Below, piece by piece: positions 9,201-17,170 of a stretch of DNA of 64,000 bases (positions are counted from its first letter, which is position 1; every line of letters begins with the position of its first letter). Location: the NCBI RefSeq assembly GCF_000716605.1, contig NZ_JNXE01000038.1, forward strand, positions 1 through 64,000. The letters are read 5' to 3'. A program made the translations under genes and the position numbers. Source of the stretch: Streptomyces sp. NRRL F-525. Its GTDB lineage: Bacteria; Actinomycetota; Actinomycetes; Streptomycetales; Streptomycetaceae. The notes beneath the pieces were generated by a model. It had not been told where the DNA came from and searched no databases. It was given only the letters and a program-made list of their open reading frames with translations.

Positions 9201-9757
9201 GTGTGGACGCGTACGCCCTGGACGGTGACGACGTACGACGGCTCGTCGGGCTGTGTGCGCAGGACGCGCACCTCTTCGACAGCTCGGTGCGCGAGAACCT
9301 GCTGCTCGCGAGGAAGGACGCGACCGAGGACGAACTGCGGGCCGCGCTGGAGCGGGCCCGGCTGCTCGACTGGGCCGACGGGCTGCCCGAGGGTCTCGAC
9401 ACGCTGGTCGGTGAGCACGGGGCGCGGCTGTCCGGAGGGCAGCGGCAGCGGCTGGCGCTCGCCCGTGCGCTGCTCGCCGACTTCCCGGTCCTCGTGCTCG
9501 ACGAGCCCGCCGAACACCTGGACCTGGCGACCGCCGACGCGCTCACCGCCGATCTGCTGGCCGCCACGGAAGGCCGTACGACACTGCTCATCACGCACCG
9601 GCTCGCGGGTCTGGAGGACGTGGACGAGGTGATCGTGCTGGACGAGGGGCGGGTGGTGCAGCGGGGTCCGTTCGCCGGACTGGCGTCGGTGGAGGGGCCG
9701 TTGCGGGGGATGGCGGAGCGGGAGGCGGAGTCGGAGCTGTTGGTGGCGGCCGGGTAG
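6263..9757 (+). CDS. cydCD: CydD-CydC fused ABC exporter for cytochrome bd assembly
   Basis: 1164-residue fusion of two ABC half-transporters that in E. coli are separate CydD and CydC. The heterodimer exports reductant (glutathione or cysteine in E. coli; probably a low-molecular-weight thiol here) needed to mature cytochrome bd. The first half has a membrane domain and Walker A GPSGSGKST (about residues 365-373) with signature LSAGQ. The second has its own membrane domain, Walker A GTSGSGKTT (about 951-959) and signature LSGGQ. GTG at 6263 is chosen because AGAGGG lies ten bases upstream; GTG at 6254 would leave no spacing. It is the last gene of the Rex-controlled cyd operon, 83 bases after cydB, and a parS site spans its start. 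Confidence 0.95.
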   Translation: MKPIDPRLLRYARATRLFLMAVVGLGAVGALLVIAQAMLIAEVVVGAFQHRMSVGELGTPLLLLAAVAAGRALVSWLTELAAHRASAAVKSELRRRLLERSVELGPSWLSGQRTGSLVALATRGVDALDDYFSRYLPQLGLAIVVPVAVLARIVTEDWVSATIIVGTLPLIPLFMVMIGWATQSRMDRQWQLLSRLSGHFLDVVAGLPTLKVFGRAKAQAESIRRITGEYRQATMRTLRIAFVSSFALELLATLSVALVAVTIGMRLVHGDMDLYVGLVVLVLAPEAYLPLRQVGAQYHAAAEGLAAAEEIFAVLETPVPATGTAEVSSDALAFEGVTVRYPGRSADAVSDASFAVDPGETVALVGPSGSGKSTLLNALLGFVRPTEGRVRVGGVDLADVDLERWRSRIAWVPQRPQLYAGTIAENVRLARPDADDTAVRRALADAGALDFVDALPEGIGSVLGEDGAGLSAGQRQRLALARAFLADRPVLLLDEPTAALDGATEAEVVEAVRRLAVGRTVLLVVHRPALLAVADRVVRVTEGVTAVRAETGSVTPETRTAQEIKVSSAAPDETETRLAPHKGGVLARVRAMSGARRGRLVLALLLGSLALGSAVGLMGTSGWLISRASQQPPVLYLMVAVTATRTFGIGRAVFRYAERLVSHDAVLRMLADTRVAVYRRLERLAPAGLRDTRRGDLLSRLVADVDALQDYWLRWLLPAGVAVAVSATTVGFTAWLLPEAGAVLAVGLVAAGVGVPLVTGAVARRAERRLAPARGALATRVTELLTGTAELTVAGALPARTAEAKRADGDLTRIASRAATATALGDGLTALISGLTFAATALVAAQAVAAGRLSGVLTAVVVLTPLAAFEAVLGLPLAVQYRQRVRKSAERVYEVLDAPDPVREPEQPRQAPSTPFPLIVQGLAARHTGQDRDALAGLDLTLEKGRRVAVVGTSGSGKTTLAQVLLRFLDADAGSYTLAGVDAYALDGDDVRRLVGLCAQDAHLFDSSVRENLLLARKDATEDELRAALERARLLDWADGLPEGLDTLVGEHGARLSGGQRQRLALARALLADFPVLVLDEPAEHLDLATADALTADLLAATEGRTTLLITHRLAGLEDVDEVIVLDEGRVVQRGPFAGLASVEGPLRGMAEREAESELLVAAG

Positions 9758-9818
9758 GGGGTTCGGTGGCCGAGCCTCTCGACTTTCCGTGACAAAGGGG
9801 ACTAATTAGGCTCGGAGT

Positions 9819-11504
9819 ATGTCAGCCGCCGCGCGTTCCGGTCCCCCGTCGTCCGCCCCGGGACTGTCGGCCGAACTGGCCGCCCGCGTCCCGCAGTTGC
9901 TGGAGGCCATGCGGTCTGTGGGCAGCGGGCTCGAACTGCACTCCACGCTGGAGCGGATCTGCGAGGCGGCGGCCACGCTGACGGACGCCCGGTACGCGGG
10001 ACTCGGTGTCGTCGACGAGGACGGCGACGCGCTCGCCGACTTCGTCTTCCACGGGGTCGACGCGGGGACCGCGCGGCGGATCGGGCGGTTTCCCGACGGG
10101 CACGCGGGCCTGCTCGGCGCGCTCATCCGGGAGTCGGAGCCGGTGCGGCTGGTGGATGTGACCGAGGATCCGCGGTCCTGGGGGTTCCCCGAGCACCATC
10201 CGCGGATGCGTGCCTTCCTCGGCGTTCCCATCCGCGTCTCGGGGGAGGTCTTCGGCAACCTCTATCTGGGCGAGAAGCGCGGCGGGGACCCCTTCAACGA
10301 CTACGACGTCAGCATGGTCCGGGTGCTGGCGACCGAGGCCGGTATCGCCATCGGCAACGCCCGGCTGTACGAGGCCGCCAAGCAGCGTGAGCGATGGATC
10401 GACGGGTCGGTGGCCGTCACGACCGCCCTGCTGTCCGGCGGGGACGCCGAGGAGGCGCTGCAGGTCGTCGCGGAACGGGCCCGCCGGCTCTCCGGTTCGG
10501 CGGCGGGGATCGTGCTGCTGCCCGCGGTCGAGGGCGGCATGGAGATCGTCGCCGTGTCCTCGGAACAGCCGTCGGACCAACTCGGCAGGGTCGTCGCGCC
10601 GGACAGCGAGATCATCGCGCAACTCCTCGACGGGCGGCCGGTGTTCGTGGCGGACGCGGCCACCGATCCCCGTATGCTCAGCGCCCTCGCGCGTGCGTAC
10701 GGGCCGATCATGGCGCTGCCCCTGCAGAGCGGCGGGCGTGTCCTGGGGGCCCTGGTCACGCCGCGCGCGCAGGGCGAGCGGCCGTTCACGGAGGCCGAGC
10801 GCACCCTCGCGATCCAGTTCGCCTCGCAGGCCGCGCTCGCGCTGATGATGGCCGAGGCGCAGCGCGACCGGGAGCGGCTCGCGGTGTTCGAGGACCGCGA
10901 CCGGATCGCCCGTGACCTGCACGACCTGGTCATCCAACGGCTGTTCGCCACCGGGATGATGCTGGAGAGCGCCCAGCGCGGGTCGCTCGTCCCCGAGGTG
11001 CGGCACGGTGTGGCCAACGCCGTCGACGAACTCGACGTCACCATCCAGGAGATCCGCACCGCGATCTTCGCGCTCCAGCAGGGCCCCGCCGAGGCGCCCT
11101 CGGGGCTGCGCACGCGGGTGCTGCGGGAGATCAACATGGCGGCCGTGCCGCTCGGCTTCAAGCCCGGTCACCGTTTCGTCGGCGCGATCGACACGACGGT
11201 CGGCGACCCCACCGGCAAGAACCTCATCGCGGCTCTGCGCGAGGCCCTCTCCAACGCGTTCCGCCACGCGGAGGCCGCTCGCATCGAGGTCGTCGTCGAC
11301 GCGACCGCGCCCCTGCCGGACGGCCGACCCGGCGTGCGGCTCACCGTCGCGGACGACGGCATCGGCATCCCCGCGGGCGGCCGCCGCAGCGGCCTGAAGA
11401 ACCTCAAGCGCCGGGCCGAATCCCTGGGCGGCGACAGCTGGTACGGACCGGGCATCGGCGAGGACGGCGGCGGTACGACGGTGGTGTGGGAGGCGCCGCA
11501 CTGA
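9819..11504 (+). CDS. GAF-domain sensor histidine kinase (DevS/DosS-like architecture)
   Basis: 561-residue cytoplasmic kinase. Two tandem GAF domains occupy about residues 35-185 and 200-345. A HisKA_3 dimerisation domain follows with the phosphorylated His368 in ARDLHDLVIQRLFATG, and a HATPase_c domain with ALREALSNAFRHAEA (N box) and VADDGIGIP (G box). The layout resembles mycobacterial DevS/DosT, whose GAF domains bind heme to sense oxygen or NO; heme binding cannot be judged here. No response regulator is adjacent, so it is an orphan in this window. It sits 61 bases after cydCD with its own TAATTA-like box, and the neighbourhood makes redox or oxygen sensing plausible. Confidence 0.9.
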   Translation: MSAAARSGPPSSAPGLSAELAARVPQLLEAMRSVGSGLELHSTLERICEAAATLTDARYAGLGVVDEDGDALADFVFHGVDAGTARRIGRFPDGHAGLLGALIRESEPVRLVDVTEDPRSWGFPEHHPRMRAFLGVPIRVSGEVFGNLYLGEKRGGDPFNDYDVSMVRVLATEAGIAIGNARLYEAAKQRERWIDGSVAVTTALLSGGDAEEALQVVAERARRLSGSAAGIVLLPAVEGGMEIVAVSSEQPSDQLGRVVAPDSEIIAQLLDGRPVFVADAATDPRMLSALARAYGPIMALPLQSGGRVLGALVTPRAQGERPFTEAERTLAIQFASQAALALMMAEAQRDRERLAVFEDRDRIARDLHDLVIQRLFATGMMLESAQRGSLVPEVRHGVANAVDELDVTIQEIRTAIFALQQGPAEAPSGLRTRVLREINMAAVPLGFKPGHRFVGAIDTTVGDPTGKNLIAALREALSNAFRHAEAARIEVVVDATAPLPDGRPGVRLTVADDGIGIPAGGRRSGLKNLKRRAESLGGDSWYGPGIGEDGGGTTVVWEAPH

Positions 11505-11518
11505 GCCCTGGCGGGGCC

Positions 11519-11918
11519 TTGTCCGGTGCGGCTTCCGCCGAGCCCCGGCCGGGATCGTGTCTGGCGTGACTCCCGCTGGCCCTGTCAGACACTCGTCCGG
11601 TGCGGCTTCTGCCGGGCCTTGCCGGGATTCTGTCCGCGGTGTCTCCCGCTGAGCTCTGTGAAGCACCCCTTCGGTGTGGCTTCGGCTGAGCTCTGCCGGG
11701 ACTTTGTCCGCGGTGTCTCCCGCCGAGCCCGCCGGGACCTAGTCCGGCGTGACTCCCACCGAGCCTTGCCGGGATTCTGTCCGCCGTGACTCCCGCTGAG
11801 CTCTGTCAGACACCCGTCCGGTGTGACTCCCCCCCGAGCCCGGTCAGGCACCCGTCCAGTGTGGCTTCCGCCGAGTCCTGTCAGGCAGCTGCCCGCCGTG
11901 GCTCCCCCTGAGCCGTTC
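11519..11918. repeat. Degenerate tandem repeat array, about 11 units
   Basis: A unit of about 37-40 bp recurs roughly eleven times between the kinase and the M23 peptidase gene. The most conserved part reads GTCCGgyGTGnCTCCCGC followed by yGAG. Between these blocks alternate spacers such as CTTGCCGGGATTCT and CTCTGTCAGACACCC. Units have diverged at many positions. Open frames through it only reflect the periodicity. No family is recognised; it is not a CRISPR. Confidence 0.85.
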
Positions 11919-11989
11919 GCAGCAACGTGTCCCCCATGCGTACGACTTGAACAGGGCCCTCGCCCGCCGCGCGGGTCACGATCGCTGAC

Positions 11990-13033
11990 ATGCGCTCATC
12001 TCGCCGTCATCCGCTGCTCGTTCCGGTGCTGTTGTGCGCGCTCGCCGTTCTGGCGGCCCGTCCCGGTGACGACGACACCCGCACCGCCGCCGGTGCCAGC
12101 GCGGAGGTGGCGCGGCTGTACCAGGACGCGGCGGTCGCGGCGCAGCGGTACGAGGCGGGGCGGCAGGAGGCCGACGCGCAACGGGCCCGTGCCCAGCAGG
12201 TCGAGGGGCAACTGGACCGTGAACGGCGGGAGATCGCGCGGCTGCACGAGGACCTGGGGCGGATCGCCCGCGCCCAGTACCGCAGTGGCGGCGGTATCCC
12301 GATGGCCGCCCGGATCCTCCTCGCGGACAGCCCCGAGGATCTGATGCGCGATCAGCATGTCTTCTCCCAGGCGGATCTCGCCGTCGGCAACGCGATCGGC
12401 AGGAGCCACCGGGCCGAGGCACGGCTCGCCGGCGACGAGGCGAAGGCCGCGTCGGCCTGGCGGACGCTGGAGAAGCGGAACGCCGAACTCGCCGAGCTGA
12501 AACAGGGCATCCAGCGGAAACTCGACGAGGCACGCGGCCAGTTGCAGGGTCAGGCGGACGCCTCGGTCGCGGCGGGCAATTGCCGGGGCGCCGTCCGCCT
12601 CGACCAGCCGCCGAACCGGGTCACCGACCCGTGGGTCGCGCCGGTGGAGACCGTCGAACTGTCCGCGGGCTTCGGCAGCGGCGGCTCCCGCTGGGCGAAC
12701 CGGCACACCGGCCAGGACTTCGCGGTGCTCATCGGCACGCCGGTGCGCGCGGCCGGAGCGGGCCGGGTGGTACGGGTGTCCTGCGGAGGCGCCTTCGGCA
12801 TCGAGATCGTCATCGAGCACCCGGGCGGCTACTACACGCAGTACGCCCACCTCGCCGCCGTCACCGTCGACCAGGGGGACCGGGTGACCACCGGCCAGTG
12901 GATCGCCCAGTCCGGCACGACCGGCAACTCCACCGGCCCGCACCTGCACTTCGAGGTACGGGTCACCCCGGACATGGGATCGGCGGTCGACCCACTGCCC
13001 TGGCTGGCACAGCGGGGCGTACAGATCGGCTGA
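11990..13033 (+). CDS. Secreted M23 (LytM) metallopeptidase with coiled coil
   Basis: 347-residue exported protein. Residues 1-24 form a signal peptide (basic MRSSRRH then a hydrophobic stretch). A long coiled coil rich in Ala, Arg, Glu and Gln covers about 35-190, as in EnvC/NlpD-like or RipA-type proteins. The C-terminal LytM domain carries the zinc ligands in RHTGQDF (HxxxD) and GPHLHFEV (HxH), so it is probably catalytically active. The role is cell wall hydrolysis or remodelling at the outer membrane face. It is monocistronic, downstream of the repeat array and convergent with the HAD gene. Confidence 0.9.
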   Translation: MRSSRRHPLLVPVLLCALAVLAARPGDDDTRTAAGASAEVARLYQDAAVAAQRYEAGRQEADAQRARAQQVEGQLDRERREIARLHEDLGRIARAQYRSGGGIPMAARILLADSPEDLMRDQHVFSQADLAVGNAIGRSHRAEARLAGDEAKAASAWRTLEKRNAELAELKQGIQRKLDEARGQLQGQADASVAAGNCRGAVRLDQPPNRVTDPWVAPVETVELSAGFGSGGSRWANRHTGQDFAVLIGTPVRAAGAGRVVRVSCGGAFGIEIVIEHPGGYYTQYAHLAAVTVDQGDRVTTGQWIAQSGTTGNSTGPHLHFEVRVTPDMGSAVDPLPWLAQRGVQIG

Positions 13034-13070
13034 GCCTCCAAGTAAGGACCGTGCCCCAGGCCAACGGCTC

Positions 13071-13940
13071 TTACCGCCGTACCGCCAGCATCCGCTCGAT
13101 CACGACCGCCACACCGTCCTCGTTGTTGTCGACGGTCCGCCCGGAGGCCGCGGCGAGCACGTCCGGGTGCGCGTTGCCCATCGCGTACGACTGTCCCGCC
13201 CAGGTGAGCATCTCGACGTCGTTCGGCATGTCTCCGAAGGCGACGACCTCCTCGGGTGCGATACCGCGTTCCGCACAGCACAGGGCGAGGGTGCTGGCCT
13301 TGGAGACGCCGGGCCCGCTGATCTCCAGCAGGGCGCTGGGGCTGGAGCGGGTGACGTTGGCGCGGTCGCCGAGGGCGAGGCGGGCGACGTTCAGGAAGAC
13401 GTCCGGGTCCAGCTCGGGGTGGAACGCGAGGATCTTCAGCACCGGTTCGTCGGCCCCCGGGGCGTCCGGCGCGAGGAGTTTCTCGGCGGTGGCGAGGCTG
13501 TCCGGTATCTCCATGTGCAGCTTCGGATACGCCTGCTCCTGGTAGAAGCCGTATGTCAGCTCGATCGCGTACACCGTGCCCGGCGCGGCCTCGCGGACCA
13601 GGCGTACGGCGTCGAGGGCGTTCTCCCGGGCCAGTTCGCGGACCTTCACGAAGCGGTGGGCGCCGGGGCCGCCGTGCAGGTCGACCACGGCGGCGCCGTT
13701 GCCGCAGATCGCCAGGCCGTGGCCGTGGACGTGGTCGCTGACGACGTCCATCCAGCGGGCCGGCCGGCCGGTGACGAAGAAGACCTCGATACCCGCCTCC
13801 TCGGCCGCCGCAAGAGCCGCCACCGTGCGGGGGGACACCGACTTGTCGTCGCGCAGCAGAGTGCCGTCCAGGTCGGTGGCGATCAGCCGTGGCGGGACGG
13901 CGGAGGCCGGGGTCTCGGGCTGTCGAGTAGCTGAGGTCAC
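13071..13940 (-). CDS. HAD-superfamily (Cof/IIB) sugar-phosphatase-like hydrolase
   Basis: 289-residue haloacid dehalogenase phosphatase of the Cof-type class IIB. Motif I is [11 protein letters not shown] with the nucleophile Asp, motif II is FFVTGRP, and the C-terminal motif is [11 protein letters not shown] with the metal-binding Asp pair. The class IIB cap domain lies between. Such enzymes dephosphorylate small phosphorylated sugars or cofactors; the substrate is unknown. GTG at 13940 is chosen for GGGAGAA upstream; an in-frame ATG at 13958 is the alternative. A clear paralogue lies at 25258-26061. Confidence 0.9.
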   Translation of the reverse strand: MTSATRQPETPASAVPPRLIATDLDGTLLRDDKSVSPRTVAALAAAEEAGIEVFFVTGRPARWMDVVSDHVHGHGLAICGNGAAVVDLHGGPGAHRFVKVRELARENALDAVRLVREAAPGTVYAIELTYGFYQEQAYPKLHMEIPDSLATAEKLLAPDAPGADEPVLKILAFHPELDPDVFLNVARLALGDRANVTRSSPSALLEISGPGVSKASTLALCCAERGIAPEEVVAFGDMPNDVEMLTWAGQSYAMGNAHPDVLAAASGRTVDNNEDGVAVVIERMLAVRR

Positions 13941-14056
13941 CGGGCCATTCTCCCGCATATGCCCGCACGGCTGTGCGGGAGAGTGCACAGGTGAGTGGAT
14001 ACCGCCCCTACCAGGGCTGTTGCACTCCACGGTCCCGGCCAAACCGTGGTGCCGGC

Positions 14057-14959
14057 TCAGCGGAGCTGGGTCGGAGCCTCCATGGCGATCTGCTCGAAGA
14101 CCTTCTCGTCCGCGGCGAAGTCGGAGTCCGGGATGGGCCAGTGGATCACGATGTCGGTGAAGCCCAGTTCCTGGTGCCGGCCCGCGAAATCGACGAAGGC
14201 GCCGAGGGACTCCAGCGGACGGCCGCGGTCCGGGGTGAAACCGGTGAGCAGGATCTTGTCGATCCCGGCCGCGTCCCGGCCGATCGCAGCGCAGGCGTCG
14301 GCCAGCCTGTCGACCTGCCCGCGAATGGCGTGAACCGACTGCTCAGGGGTGCCGTTCTCGAACAGCTTGGGGTCGCCGGTGGTCACCCACGCCTGGCCGT
14401 ACCGGGCGGCGAGCTTCAGCCCACGAGGACCAGTGGCGGCCACCGCGAAGGGCAGCCGGGGCCGCTGCACACAGCCCGGGATGTTGCGCGCCTCGTGCGC
14501 CGAGTAGAAGTCCCCCTTGTACGACACGGAGTCCTCGGTGAGCAGCCGGTCCAGCAGCGGAACGAACTCCCCGAGCCGGTCGGCACGCTCACGCGGGGTC
14601 CACGGCTCCTGGCCGAGCGCGGTGGCGTCGAAGCCGGTGCCGCCCGCGCCGATGCCCAGGGTGACCCGCCCGTCGGAGACGTCGTCCAGCGAGATGAGTT
14701 CCTTGGCGAGGGTCACCGGGTGCCGGAAATTCGGCGAGGTGACGAGGGTGCCCAGCCGCATCCGCTCGGTCACGGCCGCGGCGGCGGTCAGCGTCGGTAC
14801 GGCACCGAACCACGGGCCGTCCCGGAAGGTGCGCCAGGACAGGTGGTCGTAGGTGAAGCCGGTGTGGAAGCCGAGCTGCTCCGCGCGCTGCCAGGACTCG
14901 CGGCTCCCCTCGTTCCAGCGGCGGTACGGGAGGATCACGGTGCTCAGGCGCAGGCTCAT
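14057..14959 (-). CDS. LLM-class F420/flavin-dependent oxidoreductase
   Basis: 300-residue luciferase-like monooxygenase fold protein. It contains the family features [25 protein letters not shown], the glycine-rich [13 protein letters not shown] and [22 protein letters not shown]. Actinobacterial members usually use coenzyme F420 or FMN. The substrate cannot be inferred. ATG at 14959 has a GGGAAT ribosome binding site; upstream codons of the open frame overlap a parS site and are not counted. It is a single gene between a HAD phosphatase and an unknown gene. Confidence 0.88.
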   Translation of the reverse strand: MSLRLSTVILPYRRWNEGSRESWQRAEQLGFHTGFTYDHLSWRTFRDGPWFGAVPTLTAAAAVTERMRLGTLVTSPNFRHPVTLAKELISLDDVSDGRVTLGIGAGGTGFDATALGQEPWTPRERADRLGEFVPLLDRLLTEDSVSYKGDFYSAHEARNIPGCVQRPRLPFAVAATGPRGLKLAARYGQAWVTTGDPKLFENGTPEQSVHAIRGQVDRLADACAAIGRDAAGIDKILLTGFTPDRGRPLESLGAFVDFAGRHQELGFTDIVIHWPIPDSDFAADEKVFEQIAMEAPTQLR

Positions 14960-14985
14960 GATTCCCAGGCTATGCGGCTGTCCGT

Positions 14986-14999
14986 GTTTCACGTGAAAC
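14986..14999. promoter_or_regulatory. parS site
   Basis: Perfect GTTTCACGTGAAAC in the 42-base gap between the LLM oxidoreductase start and the end of the next minus-strand gene. It is the third exact parS of the window, about 8.7 kb from the cyd pair. Confidence 0.92.
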
Positions 15000-15001
15000 C
15001 G

Positions 15002-15448
15002 TCACCGTATGCGGCTGTTCAGCCACGGCGTGAGGACGATCATCGAGATCCACTCCTTGTGCGTCCGGTCGCCGGGCAGCGGGACGACCAGGTTGCAACT
15101 GGGCGGGAAACGGCGGGACTTGACGTAGGCGCGGCCGTCGAAGACCGAGCGGAGGAAGGCGGGGACGTCGTCGCGGGCAATGTCGGGGCAGTCGATGCCC
15201 TCGACCGTGATCAGCGCGTCGTCCTCGGGATAGAGCCGCACGCTCACCCGGGGCAGTCCGCCGAACTCGGCGAAGGCCTCGTGCGGGAGCGAACCGTCCG
15301 GGTCGGTGGTGACGCCGAAGCCCGCGGAGGTGCGGCGGGAGGTCTGGTCGGCGCCGATGTCGTGGGTGACCTCGATCTCCCGCGCGTACTCGGACGCGAT
15401 GTCGCGGAGGGCGGTGACGGCGGCCTCGGTGCTGTGGAAGTGGTCCAT
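15002..15448 (-). CDS. Conserved hypothetical protein
   Basis: 148-residue soluble protein that I cannot assign. It starts [21 protein letters not shown] and ends with a hydrophobic [19 protein letters not shown] region [22 protein letters not shown] suggests a mixed alpha/beta fold. No catalytic motif is evident. Two neighbouring ATG codons, 15460 and 15448, could start it and neither has a strong ribosome binding site. The end lies three bases from a parS site, and kptA ends 71 bases upstream, so the two may be cotranscribed. Confidence 0.7.
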   Translation of the reverse strand: MDHFHSTEAAVTALRDIASEYAREIEVTHDIGADQTSRRTSAGFGVTTDPDGSLPHEAFAEFGGLPRVSVRLYPEDDALITVEGIDCPDIARDDVPAFLRSVFDGRAYVKSRRFPPSCNLVVPLPGDRTHKEWISMIVLTPWLNSRIR

Positions 15449-15518
15449 ACCACTGATCATGCCGAGGGTGGTGCCGCCGAGGCCATACCGGGGGCGGTAC
15501 GCCTCGGGTCGTACGGGG

Positions 15519-16067
15519 TCAGTGAGGCGCGGGGAACCGCAGATACCGCACGGGCACCGCCTCCGTGAGCCAGACCCCGTTCTCGCTGACCCGGAACACA
15601 TGGCCGTCCTTGTGCATCGCGCCCGCGTCCACGGAGAGCACGACGGGCCGGCCGCGGCGGGCGCCCACACGGGTCGCCGTCTCCCGGTCGGCGGAGAGGT
15701 GTACGGCGTGGCGGTTCATGGGCCGCAGCCCCTCGGCCCGGATCGCGTCCAGGTTGCGGGCGACCGTGCCGTGGAAGAGGTACGGCGGCGGGGTGGCCGG
15801 AGGCAGTCCGAGGTCGACCTCGATGCTGTGGCCCTGGCTGGCGCGGATCCGGGTGCCCTCGATCGCGAAGCGGCGCTTGTCGTTCGTGGCCACCACCTGG
15901 TCGAGTTCCTCGCGGCTGAACCGGAATCCATGTGCGGCACAGGCGGCGATCAGCGTGTCGATCTCGACCCAGCCGGCCTCGTCGAGAGTGAGCCCGATCC
16001 GCTCGGGCTGGTGGCGCAGATGCTTGGAGAGGTACTTCGACACCTTCACGGTGCGTCTTTCATCCAT
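15519..16067 (-). CDS. kptA: RNA 2'-phosphotransferase (KptA/Tpt1)
   Basis: 182-residue Tpt1/KptA family enzyme, which transfers the internal 2'-phosphate of RNA to NAD+ and releases ADP-ribose 1'',2''-cyclic phosphate and nicotinamide. The catalytic set is visible: [12 protein letters not shown] (Arg and His), [13 protein letters not shown] and HLSADRETA. Bacteria lack the splicing pathway that makes 2'-phosphates, so its in vivo substrate is an open question for the family. The start ATG at 16067 precedes [14 protein letters not shown]. Upstream DnaA boxes lie at 16124-16177. Confidence 0.92.
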   Translation of the reverse strand: MDERRTVKVSKYLSKHLRHQPERIGLTLDEAGWVEIDTLIAACAAHGFRFSREELDQVVATNDKRRFAIEGTRIRASQGHSIEVDLGLPPATPPPYLFHGTVARNLDAIRAEGLRPMNRHAVHLSADRETATRVGARRGRPVVLSVDAGAMHKDGHVFRVSENGVWLTEAVPVRYLRFPAPH

Positions 16068-16123
16068 CCGGTCAGCATGACGGGAGAGACGTGGATCACG
16101 CATTTTATTTTGTGGCCGATGTT

Positions 16124-16177
16124 TGATCCACAACCAACTGTAGTTATCCACAGGGGAATTGGCGTTTCTGTGGACAA
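16124..16177. promoter_or_regulatory. DnaA-box pair in the kptA upstream spacer
   Basis: TTATCCACA at 16144-16152 and TGTGGACAA at 16169-16177 are perfect or near-perfect DnaA boxes in opposite orientation, with a weaker TGATCCACA at 16124-16132. They fill the only non-coding gap between the MerR gene and kptA. Confidence 0.75.
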
Positions 16178-16189
16178 CTCCCTGTCATG

Positions 16190-17170
16190 TCACCCCTGTT
16201 CGTCAAGATCAGCTGGGGGCACACCCCTTGGCATGAGCGCATCCAACGCCCTTGCCCGCAGCTCCCGTTCGGCCGCCAACGCGATGAACTCGCCCGCCTT
16301 CTCCGCCCCAACCAACCCCTCCACGGCCCGCATTGTCGTCTCGGGCACCGCCACGGAACGTGACGAGGACACGGGCCGGGAAGACTCCGCCGCACCGAGG
16401 TGCCGGCGCAGCGACCGGTTGGCGAACAGCCGCATCGCGCGGGCGAGTTCGGCGTCCACGGTCTGCTGCGCGAGCGGGCGCAGTCGTCGTACGAGCGAGG
16501 CCGCCTCGGTCGCGTCGGCGTCGGTCGGGCGGTGCGATCCGTCGAGGTAGCGGGCGAAGACGTGCTCGGTGGTGAACTCCAGGAAACGGGAGGCGATGTG
16601 CTCCACCTGGAACCTCAACTCCCGCAGGTGGGAGGAGATCGCGGGCAGCGGCACCCCGGAGGCGTACAACTCGACGGCCACCGCCAGCTCTTGGGGACTC
16701 GGGACGAGGAAGGAGTCGGTGTCTCCGGGGACCGGCTCCAGTACGCCGAGTTCGACGGCCTCGGCGACGGCCGCGTCGTCCGGGCTGCCGCCGAAGCGCT
16801 GCTCCAGCTCGGCGCGCGAGATCCGGACGGCCTCCTCGTCCGTCCACGGCCCGTCGACCTCGGCGGCCAGCCCGAGCACCCCGCCCAGGCCCCGGCCCGC
16901 GTCCCAGGCGTCCAGCAACTCCTTGATGGACGCCAGGCCGTAGCCGCGGTCGAGGAGGTCCGCGATCTGCCGGAGCCGGGCGAGATGGACGTCGGCGTAC
17001 ACGTTGGCCCGGCCGCGCCGCTCGGGGCGGGGGAGCAGGCCGCGGTCCTGGTAGGCACGGATGGTGCGGACGGTGGCGCCGCTGAGATGCGCGAGGTCCT
17101 CGATGCGGTAGGCGGCCTCGCGGGAGCCGACCGCTCCCCTCGCCCCGTGTCCGCCCGCCCCGGACCTCAC
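16190..17170 (-). CDS. MerR-family transcriptional regulator
   Basis: 326-residue regulator. The N-terminal MerR winged helix reads YRIEDLAHLSGATVRTIRAYQDRGLLP with the ARLRQIADLLDRGYGLASIKELLD continuation. The remaining 200 residues form a large effector or dimerisation region with no Cys-based metal site visible, so a metal ligand is unlikely. GTG at 17170 overlaps the stop of the upstream gene by a GTGA junction and GGGGG precedes it. It closes a four-gene minus-strand operon of lipid- or xenobiotic-type enzymes and probably controls that operon's promoter near 20700 (inference). Confidence 0.88.
   Translation of the reverse strand: MRSGAGGHGARGAVGSREAAYRIEDLAHLSGATVRTIRAYQDRGLLPRPERRGRANVYADVHLARLRQIADLLDRGYGLASIKELLDAWDAGRGLGGVLGLAAEVDGPWTDEEAVRISRAELEQRFGGSPDDAAVAEAVELGVLEPVPGDTDSFLVPSPQELAVAVELYASGVPLPAISSHLRELRFQVEHIASRFLEFTTEHVFARYLDGSHRPTDADATEAASLVRRLRPLAQQTVDAELARAMRLFANRSLRRHLGAAESSRPVSSSRSVAVPETTMRAVEGLVGAEKAGEFIALAAERELRARALDALMPRGVPPADLDEQG

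Noticed and set aside
6539..9598. 1019-codon minus-strand frame across cydCD
   Set aside because: It is the antisense shadow of a high-GC gene. It has Pro/Gly/Arg-rich low-complexity composition and no domain, and cydCD is unmistakable on the plus strand.
11585..11851. Minus-strand frame over the repeat array
   Set aside because: The periodic peptide only mirrors the DNA repeats; no ribosome binding site or homologue is evident.
11519..11918. CRISPR array
   Set aside because: Units have diverged from each other and spacers also repeat; no cas genes are near.
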